Made by a program: the position numbers and the translations under genes
Notes under the pieces: generated by a model
The model's database searches: none
Seen by the model: the letters and a program-made list of their open reading frames with translations, nothing else
Told to the model about the DNA's origin: nothing
In this document: positions 9,701 to 16,909 of the stretch, one piece after another
Layout of the letters: each line of letters opens with the position of its first letter
Numbering within the stretch: position 1 is the stretch's first letter
Assembly (NCBI GenBank): GCA_946406555.1
Contig: CAMJLB010000002.1
Coordinates: 1-51,133, forward strand
Origin: an uncultured Prevotellaceae bacterium
GTDB lineage: Bacteria; Bacteroidota; Bacteroidia; Bacteroidales; Bacteroidaceae
Length of the DNA: 51,133 nucleotides
Direction of reading: 5' to 3'

Positions 9701-11379
9701 TTGTGCACGGCCCCCTCGCTGGTCCAGATGCGTGAGCCGCCCCACTTGAAGATGGCCGCCGGACGGCCCTCGCCGCCTGCCGAGTTGAGAATCTCGTCGA
9801 GCAGGTCGCCGTCCCAGTAGATGCGGTTGTTCAGGTTGGCGTAAGAGCCCGACATGGCATCGCCGTTGGTGTTGATGACCTTGTCGCACGAGAGGCCTAT
9901 GACGCCCGAGCTCACCGAGCGTCCCTGGCTGCCGGGAATGGTGTTGTTGAAGTTGCCGGCCAGGCAGCGGCCGTCGTCGCCGCCGTCGCTCTTGCGGTAA
10001 TATACCTCTCCGGTGGTGGGGTTCCAGTAGCTGTTGCCCTCCGAGCCCTCCTGGCAGGTGAACTGCTCCAGTCCCCAGCGGTAGGGGTCCAGGTCGGTGC
10101 AGTGCTGTGCGTCGCCGTGTCCCAGTCCGGTGGTGGAGAGGCCGTAGCCCGTGTCGTCGATGCACATCGAGCCGAACATGATTTCGTCGCGCCCGTCCAT
10201 GTCAACGTCGGCGATGGCGAAGTTGTGGAATCCGTTGCCATACCAGGGCGAGCGCGAGTCGTAGCAGTTCCATCGCCACAGCTGTGTGAGCTCGTGGGTC
10301 TCGCGGTTCACGCTCAGGGCGCAGAACTTATGCCTCGTATAGCAGCCGCGGCCCAGGAAGATCGATGCGTGGCGGCCGTCGAGATAGGGCGCGCCCATAT
10401 ATATCTTCAGCGAGCGGTGGCCGGTGTCGCTCGCCCCCCACACGGCACTGTATTCGGCTTCGGTGGCGGCCAGCGGGTTGGCCGCCTCGCCCTGCTCGAA
10501 GCGCGGCAGTGGGAAGGCCATCGGGGTGAAGCTGTTGCTGGTGCCGTCCCAGCCATAGGGCTCGCCGGTCTCGCCATTGAGGTAGAGCAGGTACTCGCGC
10601 CCGTGCTTGGTATACTCGTCGCGCGGGGCTATATAGCTCATGTCGCCAATGTTGATGGTCTTGCCCGATGCGGTGTGAATAATCATGTTGTCGGCACCGC
10701 GCATGATGCACTCGGCCTTGCCGTCCTCGTCCCAGTCGTAGCCTATGAGGTCCCACTGCTCGTCGGGTCCGGCCATGAGGTTCGGGCCGAGGTCTATCCA
10801 CCAGAGTCGGGTGCCGTCGGTCTTGTAGCATTCGTAGAGGTTGAAGTCGGTCTTGTTGTCGGCAGCGCGCAGGTTGCCCTGCGAGTTGTTTCGCTTCACG
10901 ATGAACTCGGCCACGCCGTCGCCGGTGACGTCGGCCAGCGAGATGTCGTTGATGGTATATCCGCTGGTGGTCGAGCTGCCGCTGGTGGTGCTGTTGCCGA
11001 TGGTCTTGCCGTCGCGGTTCACCACGGGCATCACCGGCACGTCGTGGTATGCCTGTGCCCATGCCTTCACGGCAGCGCTCTTGGGCTGTGCCACGCCGCG
11101 CACCACGGGTTCCACCTCGTAGGAGGCCGATGCCGAGCCGCCCGCATCGCGGTAGTTGGTCACGCTGAGGTCGGAGGCAATCTTCACCCCGTCGCGATAG
11201 AGATTGTACTTCGTGTCGTAGTACTCTTCGCCAAACATGCGCCACGACACCAGATAGTTGCCGCCTGCAGGCACGGCCACGATGCCCCGGTCGAGCTTGT
11301 CGACCACGCGCTGTGCCTGCACGCCCGAGGCCGTCAGCAGTCCTGCCAAGGCCAAAAAGAGGGTCTTTCTTTTCATCAT
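6709..11379 (-). CDS. Giant rhamnogalacturonan lyase (PL11) with beta-strand repeats and T9SS sorting domain
   Basis: A 1,556-residue secreted lyase. The signal peptide ends at VQAQ (residue 22). Residues about 23-640 form a PL11 rhamnogalacturonan lyase: RGIVAVPAGGNYLVSWR near the start, Asp-rich calcium-type loops such as ADVTGDGVAEFIVKR and YDWDEDGKAECIMRG, and the propeller tail LWHDHVYRNGMCWQNVGYNQ. PL11 enzymes cut the rhamnose-galacturonate backbone of RG-I by beta-elimination and usually end near residue 620. Here about 850 more residues follow. They contain at least four segments resembling passenger-associated beta-strand repeats (near 730, 996, 1095 and 1311), for example TRLVKQGEGTLVLPNV and NKTGAGTMTLGTNNTFGQL. 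A C-terminal sorting domain (about 1490-1556; EVYTLSGTKVAQL, LPAGTYIVKLTDG, QKVVVR) predicts type IX export and surface attachment. It has its own promoter and terminator. Confidence 0.93.
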   Translation of the reverse strand: MMKRKTLFLALAGLLTASGVQAQRVVDKLDRGIVAVPAGGNYLVSWRMFGEEYYDTKYNLYRDGVKIASDLSVTNYRDAGGSASASYEVEPVVRGVAQPKSAAVKAWAQAYHDVPVMPVVNRDGKTIGNSTTSGSSTTSGYTINDISLADVTGDGVAEFIVKRNNSQGNLRAADNKTDFNLYECYKTDGTRLWWIDLGPNLMAGPDEQWDLIGYDWDEDGKAECIMRGADNMIIHTASGKTINIGDMSYIAPRDEYTKHGREYLLYLNGETGEPYGWDGTSNSFTPMAFPLPRFEQGEAANPLAATEAEYSAVWGASDTGHRSLKIYMGAPYLDGRHASIFLGRGCYTRHKFCALSVNRETHELTQLWRWNCYDSRSPWYGNGFHNFAIADVDMDGRDEIMFGSMCIDDTGYGLSTTGLGHGDAQHCTDLDPYRWGLEQFTCQEGSEGNSYWNPTTGEVYYRKSDGGDDGRCLAGNFNNTIPGSQGRSVSSGVIGLSCDKVINTNGDAMSGSYANLNNRIYWDGDLLDEILNSAGGEGRPAAIFKWGGSRIWTSEGAVHNNSSKCNPSAQGDILGDWREEVVLRTSDNSAMRIFCTTYATEYPIYTLWHDHVYRNGMCWQNVGYNQPPQTSFFLGELEGITMAPPPLMLTGRTEVANGATIETTADHLLVSGYEDKTIAVANGASPYILTVNTPAWVKGSGSQQATSGTPKAPARTVVNYTTTLTGGAFTGTTRLVKQGEGTLVLPNVTEAHTGETNIWQGTLVFDGTMQASPVWLNRHTTLISNGGQFLGGLKADYNATICPGGKDNVGAITASTLTLGFGSRVVLDVKGTDIDQLNAQKLVIDTRDWSYGPKYKTPVLEFAGDVNSLAAGRYLLGSVAAVEGDVSDLLVEGISGKRFLLEQADGKLYLVLEDMREATTVVWNGTAESNVWDLADTKNFLNGDEVVYAAQGDDIVFDDQAKTGNVVIKGAVSPNSITFNNNTLAYTLTGDSILGRGTITKNGTAKVTINTENRTGATTVNAGTLEVNSLANLTGIAYGALGNASQRVTLNDGATFRVSQPVITDQPFYVNGEVNIDVPSGLSLTYNKGFKGVGATVNKTGAGTMTLGTNNTFGQLTIKGGRVNAVESSGKDQLPATVEFRNGTLWAANNESSNIDNTANFVVPKGYSGTFYGGFRSTYKGTLTGEGTFNVYTGGIRCYWQGDWSNFEGTVVVGKENRQNKKSYQPQMDLQNANGLPYATLSVNENVLCNNNGHDFVVGKMAGKGTFTGSGNWIVGTDDSNFNLNVEVGVTSDRTDDYGGTIAKSASKLIKRGAGKMTLITLGKLNCQLTVEEGTVSFNESKLTTLVNGSNATYVRKGARIVGQGVMNTVTLDSGSELVACGSYTNETTPGTFKTNAMMNVREGATVTLILGKSKQSQLQPAMLNMNGTLQVVLQEGYTPELGDEFTVWECTRTFQGTPKWLLPELPDGLYWDVSGLANKTGVLRVSNDATGIGSISSKAEVFCEVYTLSGTKVAQLHTQKKTVATEARQQGLPAGTYIVKLTDGQRTEAQKVVVR

Positions 11380-11419
11380 TCTTCTTATTGTTTAGTAGCT
11401 TATATAGTCTTTTCGGGTG

Positions 11420-11447
11420 CAAATATACGAAAAAACAATGTAACAAA
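11420..11447 (-). promoter_or_regulatory. Promoter of the PL11 gene
   Basis: On the minus strand a TTTG (11447-11444) is followed after 16 bases by TATATTTG and C (11427-11420), matching the Bacteroidetes -33/-7 pattern with slightly short spacing. The predicted leader is about 35 nt. Confidence 0.6.
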
Positions 11448-11545
11448 CGAGCAATTTCCGAATATTCTTTGCAAGCCAAGCGTCCCCGTTGATAAAAAAA
11501 GTTGCTATGTTTGCATGCTCTTATCGCGAATGTCCATAATAAAAT

Positions 11546-11585
11546 GACCGCGAATGATTCATCGATTTATGATTCATTCGCGGTC
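11546..11585 (-). terminator. Stem-loop terminator after the carboxylesterase gene
   Basis: The arms GACCGCGAATGATTCAT (11546-11562) and ATGATTCATTCGCGGTC (11569-11585) pair over 17 positions with one mismatch, around a 6-nt loop. On the minus strand the stem is followed by AUUUUAUUAU. It lies 55 bp past the esterase stop, so it probably ends that transcript before the PL11 promoter. Confidence 0.7.
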
Positions 11586-11639
11586 GTTCTTGTGAAAATG
11601 CTTACTATCGTAGGCTTGAATGCCTATGCATGATTTAAG

Positions 11640-13229
11640 TTACATCATATAATACTTGGTGAGGAAGTAGCTCTTGTTCCAGTCGACGATTTTCACCTCC
11701 GACTCCTTTGCCGGATGGATGTCGGACACGTCGAGTACCATCACCTTCTTGTCTGTCGTGTCGTAAAGAGGCCACTCCTTCGCCTTGCCGTCGGGCGACT
11801 GGCTGGCGCTGAGCGACGGGTTGCCGGTCTTTGCAAACTGCACCCACATCTTGCGCATGGTCTTGCAGAAGGTGGGGTCGATGTCGGTCTGGTCCGGATG
11901 GCAGAATACGATGGGCAGTTCCTCGCCATGGGCAGCTTTCAGCATCGGGGTAGAAGCTTCCACCCTATAGAAGTAGGTGTACGACTTGCCACCGGCATTG
12001 GTCTGGTTCTCCGACATCCTCATGCATGGTGCCAGGAACCAGCTTTGGCTGAAGAGGCGGCTGTTGGCTTCCCAGCTTTCTACCTGCTGGTCGCTGAGGT
12101 AGCTGTTGACGAGTGCCACCTCGTTTTCCGTCATCTGTGCAAACTTCTTGGCCTTGCGGTCGGCGGCCCATACCAGGAAGTTGTCTGGTTCCATAGCCAA
12201 AGCGAAGAAGTTAAACTCGTCTTTGTTGCAGCCCTGCAGGAACGTGATGTTTTTCGCTGCACCGTTTGCATAGGCCTCGTGCGGGGCTGAGGGCAGGATT
12301 CTACCGTCTCTCTCAGGGAATGTGTTCAGTGCGTAGGGGCTAGCTGCTTCCACCAACGTCTTGGCATCTACCTTCAGCAGGTCGCCGACGGTCTTGCAGC
12401 CCAGTGCCTTCATAATGCCATCCGTGCATGCGATGGCCTCTTCCGTAGAACGTGTGACAGAGGGAGAACCGCTCTGGGCGATGATCTTCTGGAAATAGTT
12501 CTGAGAGCCTTTGAGCAGCGCCTGCAGGGTGCAGCTTGCGGCACCGGCCGACTCGCCCCAGATGGTCACGTTGTTGGGGTCGCCGCCGAAGCCGGCAATG
12601 TTCTCATGCACCCACTTCAGGGCCATCTGCTGGTCGAGAAGTCCTAGGTTCTGTGCATCAGGATAATCCTTGCCGTCGGCCAGATGCGACAGATGGAGGA
12701 AACCCATGACGCCGAGCCTGTAGGCGACGGTGACGACGATGACCTCGGGATTCTCCTTTATGAGGTTGGTGCAGTCGAACAGATCCATGCCCGTTCCGCC
12801 GCCTACGAAGGCACCACCGTGAATCCATACCATGACCGGCTTCTTCTCGGCCGACGTGTCGTCGGCCTTCCATACGTTCAGATACAGGCAGTCTTCGCCC
12901 ATGGATGGCACGATGCCTTCGGCCTGCCAGGCTCCTTTCGCATATTCGTAGGCCTCATACACCCCGTTGTCGGCGGTATACTCCACGGGCGCTTTCCAGC
13001 GCAGGTTGCCCACGGGCTGCTGGCCTACGAAGGGAATGCCTTTATAAGTAATGACGTTGTCGGTCTTCTTGCCTATGAAGGTGCCATTGATGCACTTCAC
13101 GGCCAGCGGATTGTTGGTTCCCGTCTCGGTCTGTGCGGAGCCCGAATCGTCATCGTCCGAACAGGAAGTGAATACCGAGCTTGTGCCGCAGATGAGGATG
13201 GCGGCAAGCATCCAGTTTTTTAGTTTCAT
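11640..13229 (-). CDS. Type-B carboxylesterase lipoprotein
   Basis: An alpha/beta-hydrolase of the carboxylesterase/cholinesterase group, probably removing ester groups from a glycan or small ester in the periplasm or at the surface. The catalytic Ser lies in TIWGESAGAASC, the oxyanion-hole motif is WIHGGAFVGGG, and the likely catalytic His is in KAAHGEELPIVF. I use the ATG at 13229 (MKLKNWMLAAILICGTSSVF), not the in-frame upstream ATG at 13280, because the predicted -7 box at 13268-13275 would place the mRNA start inside the longer frame. The mature protein starts at Cys in VFTSC and continues SDDDDSG; acidic residues after the Cys are a known surface-export signal in Bacteroidetes lipoproteins. 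It sits next to the PL11 lyase, so pectin deacylation is plausible but not shown. Length is usual for the family. Confidence 0.9.
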   Translation of the reverse strand: MKLKNWMLAAILICGTSSVFTSCSDDDDSGSAQTETGTNNPLAVKCINGTFIGKKTDNVITYKGIPFVGQQPVGNLRWKAPVEYTADNGVYEAYEYAKGAWQAEGIVPSMGEDCLYLNVWKADDTSAEKKPVMVWIHGGAFVGGGTGMDLFDCTNLIKENPEVIVVTVAYRLGVMGFLHLSHLADGKDYPDAQNLGLLDQQMALKWVHENIAGFGGDPNNVTIWGESAGAASCTLQALLKGSQNYFQKIIAQSGSPSVTRSTEEAIACTDGIMKALGCKTVGDLLKVDAKTLVEAASPYALNTFPERDGRILPSAPHEAYANGAAKNITFLQGCNKDEFNFFALAMEPDNFLVWAADRKAKKFAQMTENEVALVNSYLSDQQVESWEANSRLFSQSWFLAPCMRMSENQTNAGGKSYTYFYRVEASTPMLKAAHGEELPIVFCHPDQTDIDPTFCKTMRKMWVQFAKTGNPSLSASQSPDGKAKEWPLYDTTDKKVMVLDVSDIHPAKESEVKIVDWNKSYFLTKYYMM

Positions 13230-13267
13230 TTTTGAATTGTTTAAAGTTATAAAGTTTGCTGAGCCTG

Positions 13268-13275
13268 CAAAAGTA
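13268..13275 (-). promoter_or_regulatory. -7 box of the carboxylesterase gene
   Basis: On the minus strand it reads TACTTTTG followed by C, matching TAnnTTTG. It sits about 40 bp before the ATG at 13229 and helps decide that start. No good -33 element is seen. Confidence 0.55.
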
Positions 13276-13328
13276 GTCAATTCTTTTTGAAATCGAAATC
13301 GTTAAATTGCCCTGACTGGCAGTTTTTT

Positions 13329-13380
13329 ACAATTCTGAAACTGAATTTACAATTCTGAAACTGAATTTGCAATTCTGAGA
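13329..13380. repeat. 20-bp direct repeats, about 2.5 copies
   Basis: Two identical units ACAATTCTGAAACTGAATTT lie at 13329-13348 and 13349-13368. A third, partial unit, GCAATTCTGAGAG, follows. They sit between the esterase promoter and the hairpin at 13485, in a 328-bp stretch without a gene. Confidence 0.9.
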
Positions 13381-13484
13381 GTCTTAGCCTTGGAGCCAAG
13401 CGGCAGAATAGACTGTCGGATGGCAAACAGGTGGGAATAATTCGGTCCGGCAATTCCGCAAATGGAATAAAAATTACGTATTGT

Positions 13485-13526
13485 GCGGTTGACCCTCTGC
13501 CCCTACGTTGGCAGAGGGTCAACCGC
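13485..13526. terminator. Perfect 17-bp hairpin after the AraC gene
   Basis: The arms GCGGTTGACCCTCTGCC (13485-13501) and GGCAGAGGGTCAACCGC (13510-13526) are fully complementary, with an 8-nt loop. It lies 31 bp past the stop of the AraC-type gene and is a likely terminator for it. A U-rich stretch follows after a few bases on either strand, so it could act in both directions. Confidence 0.75.
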
Positions 13527-13557
13527 CGAAATTTTTCTGTGAAGAAACCAGGCTAAC

Positions 13558-14766
13558 CTAAATTGATGTGGATTCCGCCCGATTCAGCATCCATTCTGTC
13601 ACGGTCATGCCCATAATCTGCTTGAAGGCGGCACTGAACGTGCTGTAACTGCGGAATCCGCTCTGGTAGGCCAACTGCTTGGCAACGATAGGCTGATGGG
13701 TGGCGACAGCCTCGTTGTAGAGATTGATGAAATGCTGTATGCGCAGACCGTTGATGTAGGCATTGTAGGTGGTACCCTGCAAGGCGAAGTGCCTGCTGAG
13801 ATACACCCGATTGGTGCCAATCTTCTTGGCGAGCGTATGAGCCGAAATATCGTATTGCAGGTAGAGCCTTGACTCCTCGCAATACTGCTTCAACAACGGT
13901 TCGATGCTCTGGGAGAAGCCGTGCGGCGAAGCCGAATGGCCGTGGACGGACGACGGGAGACCGTCGGGCGAGGGGTTGTCGCCGTCGTTGCCGACAGCGG
14001 GGCATTTGCCCTCCTCGCACCCAGTATAATCTTCGGCCCCGTCTTCGGCGTAAAGGTCCTGCTGGTGGGCATGGCTCAGGTCGCTGAGTGTTTCCACGCG
14101 CCACAGAAGAAAGCCGACGAGCAGGAAGTTGTTCGCCTGCGAAATGTATTTGTAGGCCGGACCCTTGAGGGCAAACGAGTAGATGCCGAAGACCAGCAGG
14201 ATGATGGCCAGAACCAGTAAGCTCTGCCACACCTCCTTGTGTTCCAGGTCGGCATAATTGTCGCGCAGCCAGTGCCCGTACTGTCTTGTGGCGCGAACCA
14301 TATATAATAGCAAGGCGATGCCTAAAGCCAGCTGATAGCCATATAGGAACGGTATGATGGCATCGTTGCGGTTCACGATACATGCTGTTAGCCCCACGAT
14401 GGCGGGGGCTACCATCACGCCGACGGGCCACAACGGTCGCCTGCGGTCTTGCAGCATGACAAGCAGCACAGATACCGACAAAGGAATGAGCGTCAGGAAA
14501 TCGAGCAAGGCACCAACAAGGTATCCCAGGAAAATATCTTCACTCGAGGTGAGAAAGGCGATAGGCAGATACCACAAGTGGCTCAGCGACATGCTGGCGA
14601 AGAAGGCGGCCGTCCATCGGCGCAGGCGTACTGGCGACGTCACGTCGGGCGCAATGGCGTTTGCTCGGCGCAGCAGCAGGTAGCCACATGCCGTCATAGA
14701 CAGCATGGCCGCAGCTCCGTAAAGCATCATATAGAGAAGGGGTACTTGGCTCTGTTGCTCGTACAT
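13558..14766 (-). CDS. Membrane-anchored AraC-family transcription regulator
   Basis: A 402-residue protein with an N-terminal membrane domain and a C-terminal AraC/XylS DNA-binding domain. About six hydrophobic segments span residues 8-220, for example MLYGAAAMLSMTACGYLLL, FLTLIPLSVSVLLVML and LLVLAIILLVFGIYSFAL. A polar linker (about 235-285) follows. The DNA-binding part (about 300-400) carries two helix-turn-helix units, with ISAHTLAKKIGTNRVYLSRHF in the first half and KQLAYQSGFRSYSTFSAAFKQ in the second. Such membrane AraC proteins are common in Bacteroidetes and probably sense a signal at the membrane; the ligand is unknown. It is divergent from nothing and lies upstream of the esterase and PL11 genes on the same strand, so control of those genes is possible but only by position. 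It starts 27 bp after the AAA-ATPase gene. Confidence 0.87.
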   Translation of the reverse strand: MYEQQSQVPLLYMMLYGAAAMLSMTACGYLLLRRANAIAPDVTSPVRLRRWTAAFFASMSLSHLWYLPIAFLTSSEDIFLGYLVGALLDFLTLIPLSVSVLLVMLQDRRRPLWPVGVMVAPAIVGLTACIVNRNDAIIPFLYGYQLALGIALLLYMVRATRQYGHWLRDNYADLEHKEVWQSLLVLAIILLVFGIYSFALKGPAYKYISQANNFLLVGFLLWRVETLSDLSHAHQQDLYAEDGAEDYTGCEEGKCPAVGNDGDNPSPDGLPSSVHGHSASPHGFSQSIEPLLKQYCEESRLYLQYDISAHTLAKKIGTNRVYLSRHFALQGTTYNAYINGLRIQHFINLYNEAVATHQPIVAKQLAYQSGFRSYSTFSAAFKQIMGMTVTEWMLNRAESTSI

Positions 14767-14793
14767 GTCTTTAAAACCGCATTTTTGCCGAGG

Positions 14794-16398
14794 CTAAAGC
14801 GCCACGGCCTTCCACTCGGTGATGTTGCGCTCCTCAGATGAGAAACTGATGCCAACCTTGGTGACGGGGCGCCCGTCGAGGCGGTATTTCTCGGCGTATC
14901 CTTTCTGGTCTATCTGGGCCAGGGCCTCGTCGGCTGTGTGCCCGTATTTTATCTCCATCACGTAGATGCCCTTTGGCATGAGCAGCGTCAGGTCGGCCTG
15001 CCCCTTGGCGGTAGGCTCCTCGGCGCGTATGTCGGCCCCGAAGCTGGTGAGCAGCGTGTAGAGCAAGGCGTGGTAGTAGTGCTCGTTCTTGTTGTCCTGT
15101 TCCCACTGATAGGGCACGCCGGCGAAGAACGCCTTGAACGACTCGATGAAGGCCTCGAGGTCGTAGTTGCGGCGGAAGTGGCTGTAAGCCCTGTAGAGGC
15201 CGTTGCGCTGGCCGGTGCCCCATTTTGCCGCCACATGCTGGTAGAGGCACTGGGCGAAGCCCTGGCGCACCTCCTGATTGGGCAGGCCCAGCCGGAAGTC
15301 GTTGAACTCCGGCTCATAGCTCTTGAGTGTGAGGTAGCCGCTCTGGTAAAGGATGGGCAACGGGTCGTCGTAGCTCTCGAAGGGCAGGTCAAACATGGTG
15401 CTCTCGTAGGTCTCCGACTCGATGGCGGTGGTATCTACGGGGGGCAACTGTGCCAGCAGGCTGATGAGTGCACCGCTGGTGCCACGGTCGAACCAGTAGT
15501 CGGCCAGTTCACCAGAAGCAAATGCATTGACCAGACTGAAAGGATTATACATGTCTTTCATCTCGCGACTGAAATGGTATCCGTCGTAGCGGGCTTTCAT
15601 GCGTGCAAGCATGTCATCGTAAGTCGTCCCGTTTCGTCCGGCCATCAGTTCTATGTCTTGGTGCAGCTGTGTGGTCAGCTCCTCTTCCGACACGCCGCAG
15701 ATGGTGGCGTAGTCATCGCGCATGGAGATGTTCTGCAGGTTGTTGAGCTTGCTGAAGATTCCCATCTGTGAGAACTTCGATATGCCGGTGATGAAGGCAA
15801 ACTGCAGGTGGTCGTCCTCAGCCTTCAGCGGCCCGAACACGTTCTGGAACCGCTGGCGTGCCTGCGCCACCTTCTCGTTGTCGCCTAAGGAGTGGAGTAT
15901 GAAGTTGTCGTACTCGTCGCAGAGCACCACCACGCGCTTGCCCGTCTGCTCGTGCAGCGTGCGCAAGAGGTTGATCATGCGTATGTTGGCTTCCTTCGTG
16001 CTGGGCGTGATGCCATATTCCTGCTCGTAGCCGGCGAGCGTGGCATCGATGAGCATGTCCAGCTGTTCGATGGTCGAGAGGTCGCCCGCGCTGAAATCGA
16101 AGCGCAGGACGGGGTACCTGTCCCATTTCCAGTCGGTGGTGGCTATGAAGAGTTGCGGCTGCTCTATGCCATACTCCGTGGTGAACGCCTCGAAGAGCTC
16201 GCGGCGGCCCTCGAAGACGGCCTGGAGCGTGGAGATGAGCAGCGACTTGCCGAAGCGGCGGGGACGGCTGAGGAAGTAGGGGCAGCCCTCGGTGATCATC
16301 TTGTAGATGAGAGGGGTCTTGTCTACATACAGATAGCCGTCCTTGCGTATCTTCTCGAAGCTCTGGATGCCTACAGGGTATTTTCTCTTTGCTGCCAT
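14794..16398 (-). CDS. AAA-ATPase-like protein with C-terminal PD-(D/E)XK nuclease domain
   Basis: A 534-residue protein of the large Bacteroidetes family with an AAA-ATPase-like N-terminal domain and a PD-(D/E)XK domain at the C-terminus. The N-terminus is YPVGIQSFEKIRKDGYLYVD. The nucleotide loop is of the short type PRRFGKSLL (residues 46-54), and a Walker-B-like VVVLCDEYDNF lies near residue 178. The C-terminal segment has GADIRAEEPTAKGQADLTLL followed by GIYVMEIKYG, the D...E-x-K pattern of the nuclease fold. The family often occurs in many copies per genome and its role is unknown; links to mobile DNA or defence have been suggested. Its -7 box is at 16441-16448. Nothing ties it to the glycan genes beside it. 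Confidence 0.88.
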   Translation of the reverse strand: MAAKRKYPVGIQSFEKIRKDGYLYVDKTPLIYKMITEGCPYFLSRPRRFGKSLLISTLQAVFEGRRELFEAFTTEYGIEQPQLFIATTDWKWDRYPVLRFDFSAGDLSTIEQLDMLIDATLAGYEQEYGITPSTKEANIRMINLLRTLHEQTGKRVVVLCDEYDNFILHSLGDNEKVAQARQRFQNVFGPLKAEDDHLQFAFITGISKFSQMGIFSKLNNLQNISMRDDYATICGVSEEELTTQLHQDIELMAGRNGTTYDDMLARMKARYDGYHFSREMKDMYNPFSLVNAFASGELADYWFDRGTSGALISLLAQLPPVDTTAIESETYESTMFDLPFESYDDPLPILYQSGYLTLKSYEPEFNDFRLGLPNQEVRQGFAQCLYQHVAAKWGTGQRNGLYRAYSHFRRNYDLEAFIESFKAFFAGVPYQWEQDNKNEHYYHALLYTLLTSFGADIRAEEPTAKGQADLTLLMPKGIYVMEIKYGHTADEALAQIDQKGYAEKYRLDGRPVTKVGISFSSEERNITEWKAVAL

Positions 16399-16440
16399 GA
16401 TAACGATTGTATTATTATGGAAATGCCGGTGTCTTCATTG

Positions 16441-16448
16441 CAAAGATA
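16441..16448 (-). promoter_or_regulatory. -7 box of the AAA-ATPase gene
   Basis: On the minus strand it reads TATCTTTG followed by C, a good TAnnTTTG match, about 45 bp before the ATG at 16398. The -33 element is weak. Confidence 0.55.
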
Positions 16449-16528
16449 CAATTTTCCTGCAGTATTCGCCACAATGTTATCGCATTTTTAAGATTGTTTA
16501 TGAAGTCGAATGCTCTACCTTATAAATG

Positions 16529-16606
16529 GAACACGAAGACACGAAGACACGAAGACACAAAGATGAAGCCTTATATGCGTAGCCCTTTGTGTCTTCGAGT
16601 TGTGTT
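16529..16606. repeat. 8-bp tandem repeat (ACACGAAG) with inverted copy
   Basis: Four 8-bp units lie at 16531-16562: three of ACACGAAG and one of ACACAAAG. An inverted partner follows at 16585-16606. The arms GAAGACACAAAG (16551-16562) and CTTTGTGTCTTC (16585-16596) pair perfectly over 12 bp. The same unit, in three copies preceded by GA, occurs at 34081-34104, so it is a dispersed element. It lies exactly where the phage-like fragment upstream loses its reading frame sense. Confidence 0.9.
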
Positions 16607-16770
16607 GCCGCCGGATTGTCGTCGTATTTCACGATTCTTACTCGCACTACGTTGAACGGCGAGGTGTCTGGCCACTCCAGTCCACTGATGTCTATCACTA
16701 CTGGTGAGTCGGCGAAGTAGGTCTTGCCGTTGCCGAACATGCCGCTGATTGTCACAATATTGCTTGCCAT
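16600..16770 (-). pseudogene. 5' fragment of a phage-like gene, broken by repeat
   Basis: From ATG 16770 (minus strand) a frame reads MASNIVTISGMFGNGKTYFA, then ADSPVVIDISGLEWP and PFNVVRVRIVKYDDNPA. From about 16605 on, the frame runs into the ACACGAAG repeat and codes for repeat-derived sequence. The N-terminal part resembles the start of proteins I associate with Bacteroides-type prophage structural regions, but I cannot name a family. The 3' part of the gene appears to be lost. The upstream extension of the frame to 16833 looks non-native. Together with the fragment at 17827-18273 it suggests a deleted prophage. Confidence 0.55.
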
Positions 16771-16848
16771 AAGATGTTGTTTTTTGGCACGAAGATAACC
16801 ATATCGCCGCCCATAATCAAGGGCGAACAACATTTACTTCCGCAATCA

Positions 16849-16880
16849 TTTGGCAATTCACACGTTTTTCCGTACCTTTG
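16849..16880 (+). promoter_or_regulatory. Promoter of the lipoprotein gene at 16910
   Basis: TTTG at 16849-16852 is followed after 20 bases by TACCTTTG and C at 16873-16880, a near-ideal Bacteroidetes promoter. The leader is about 25 nt. It also shows that the in-frame ATG at 16850 cannot be the start. Confidence 0.75.
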
Positions 16881-16909
16881 CAGACGAAATGCTACAACGA
16901 ATAACAACA

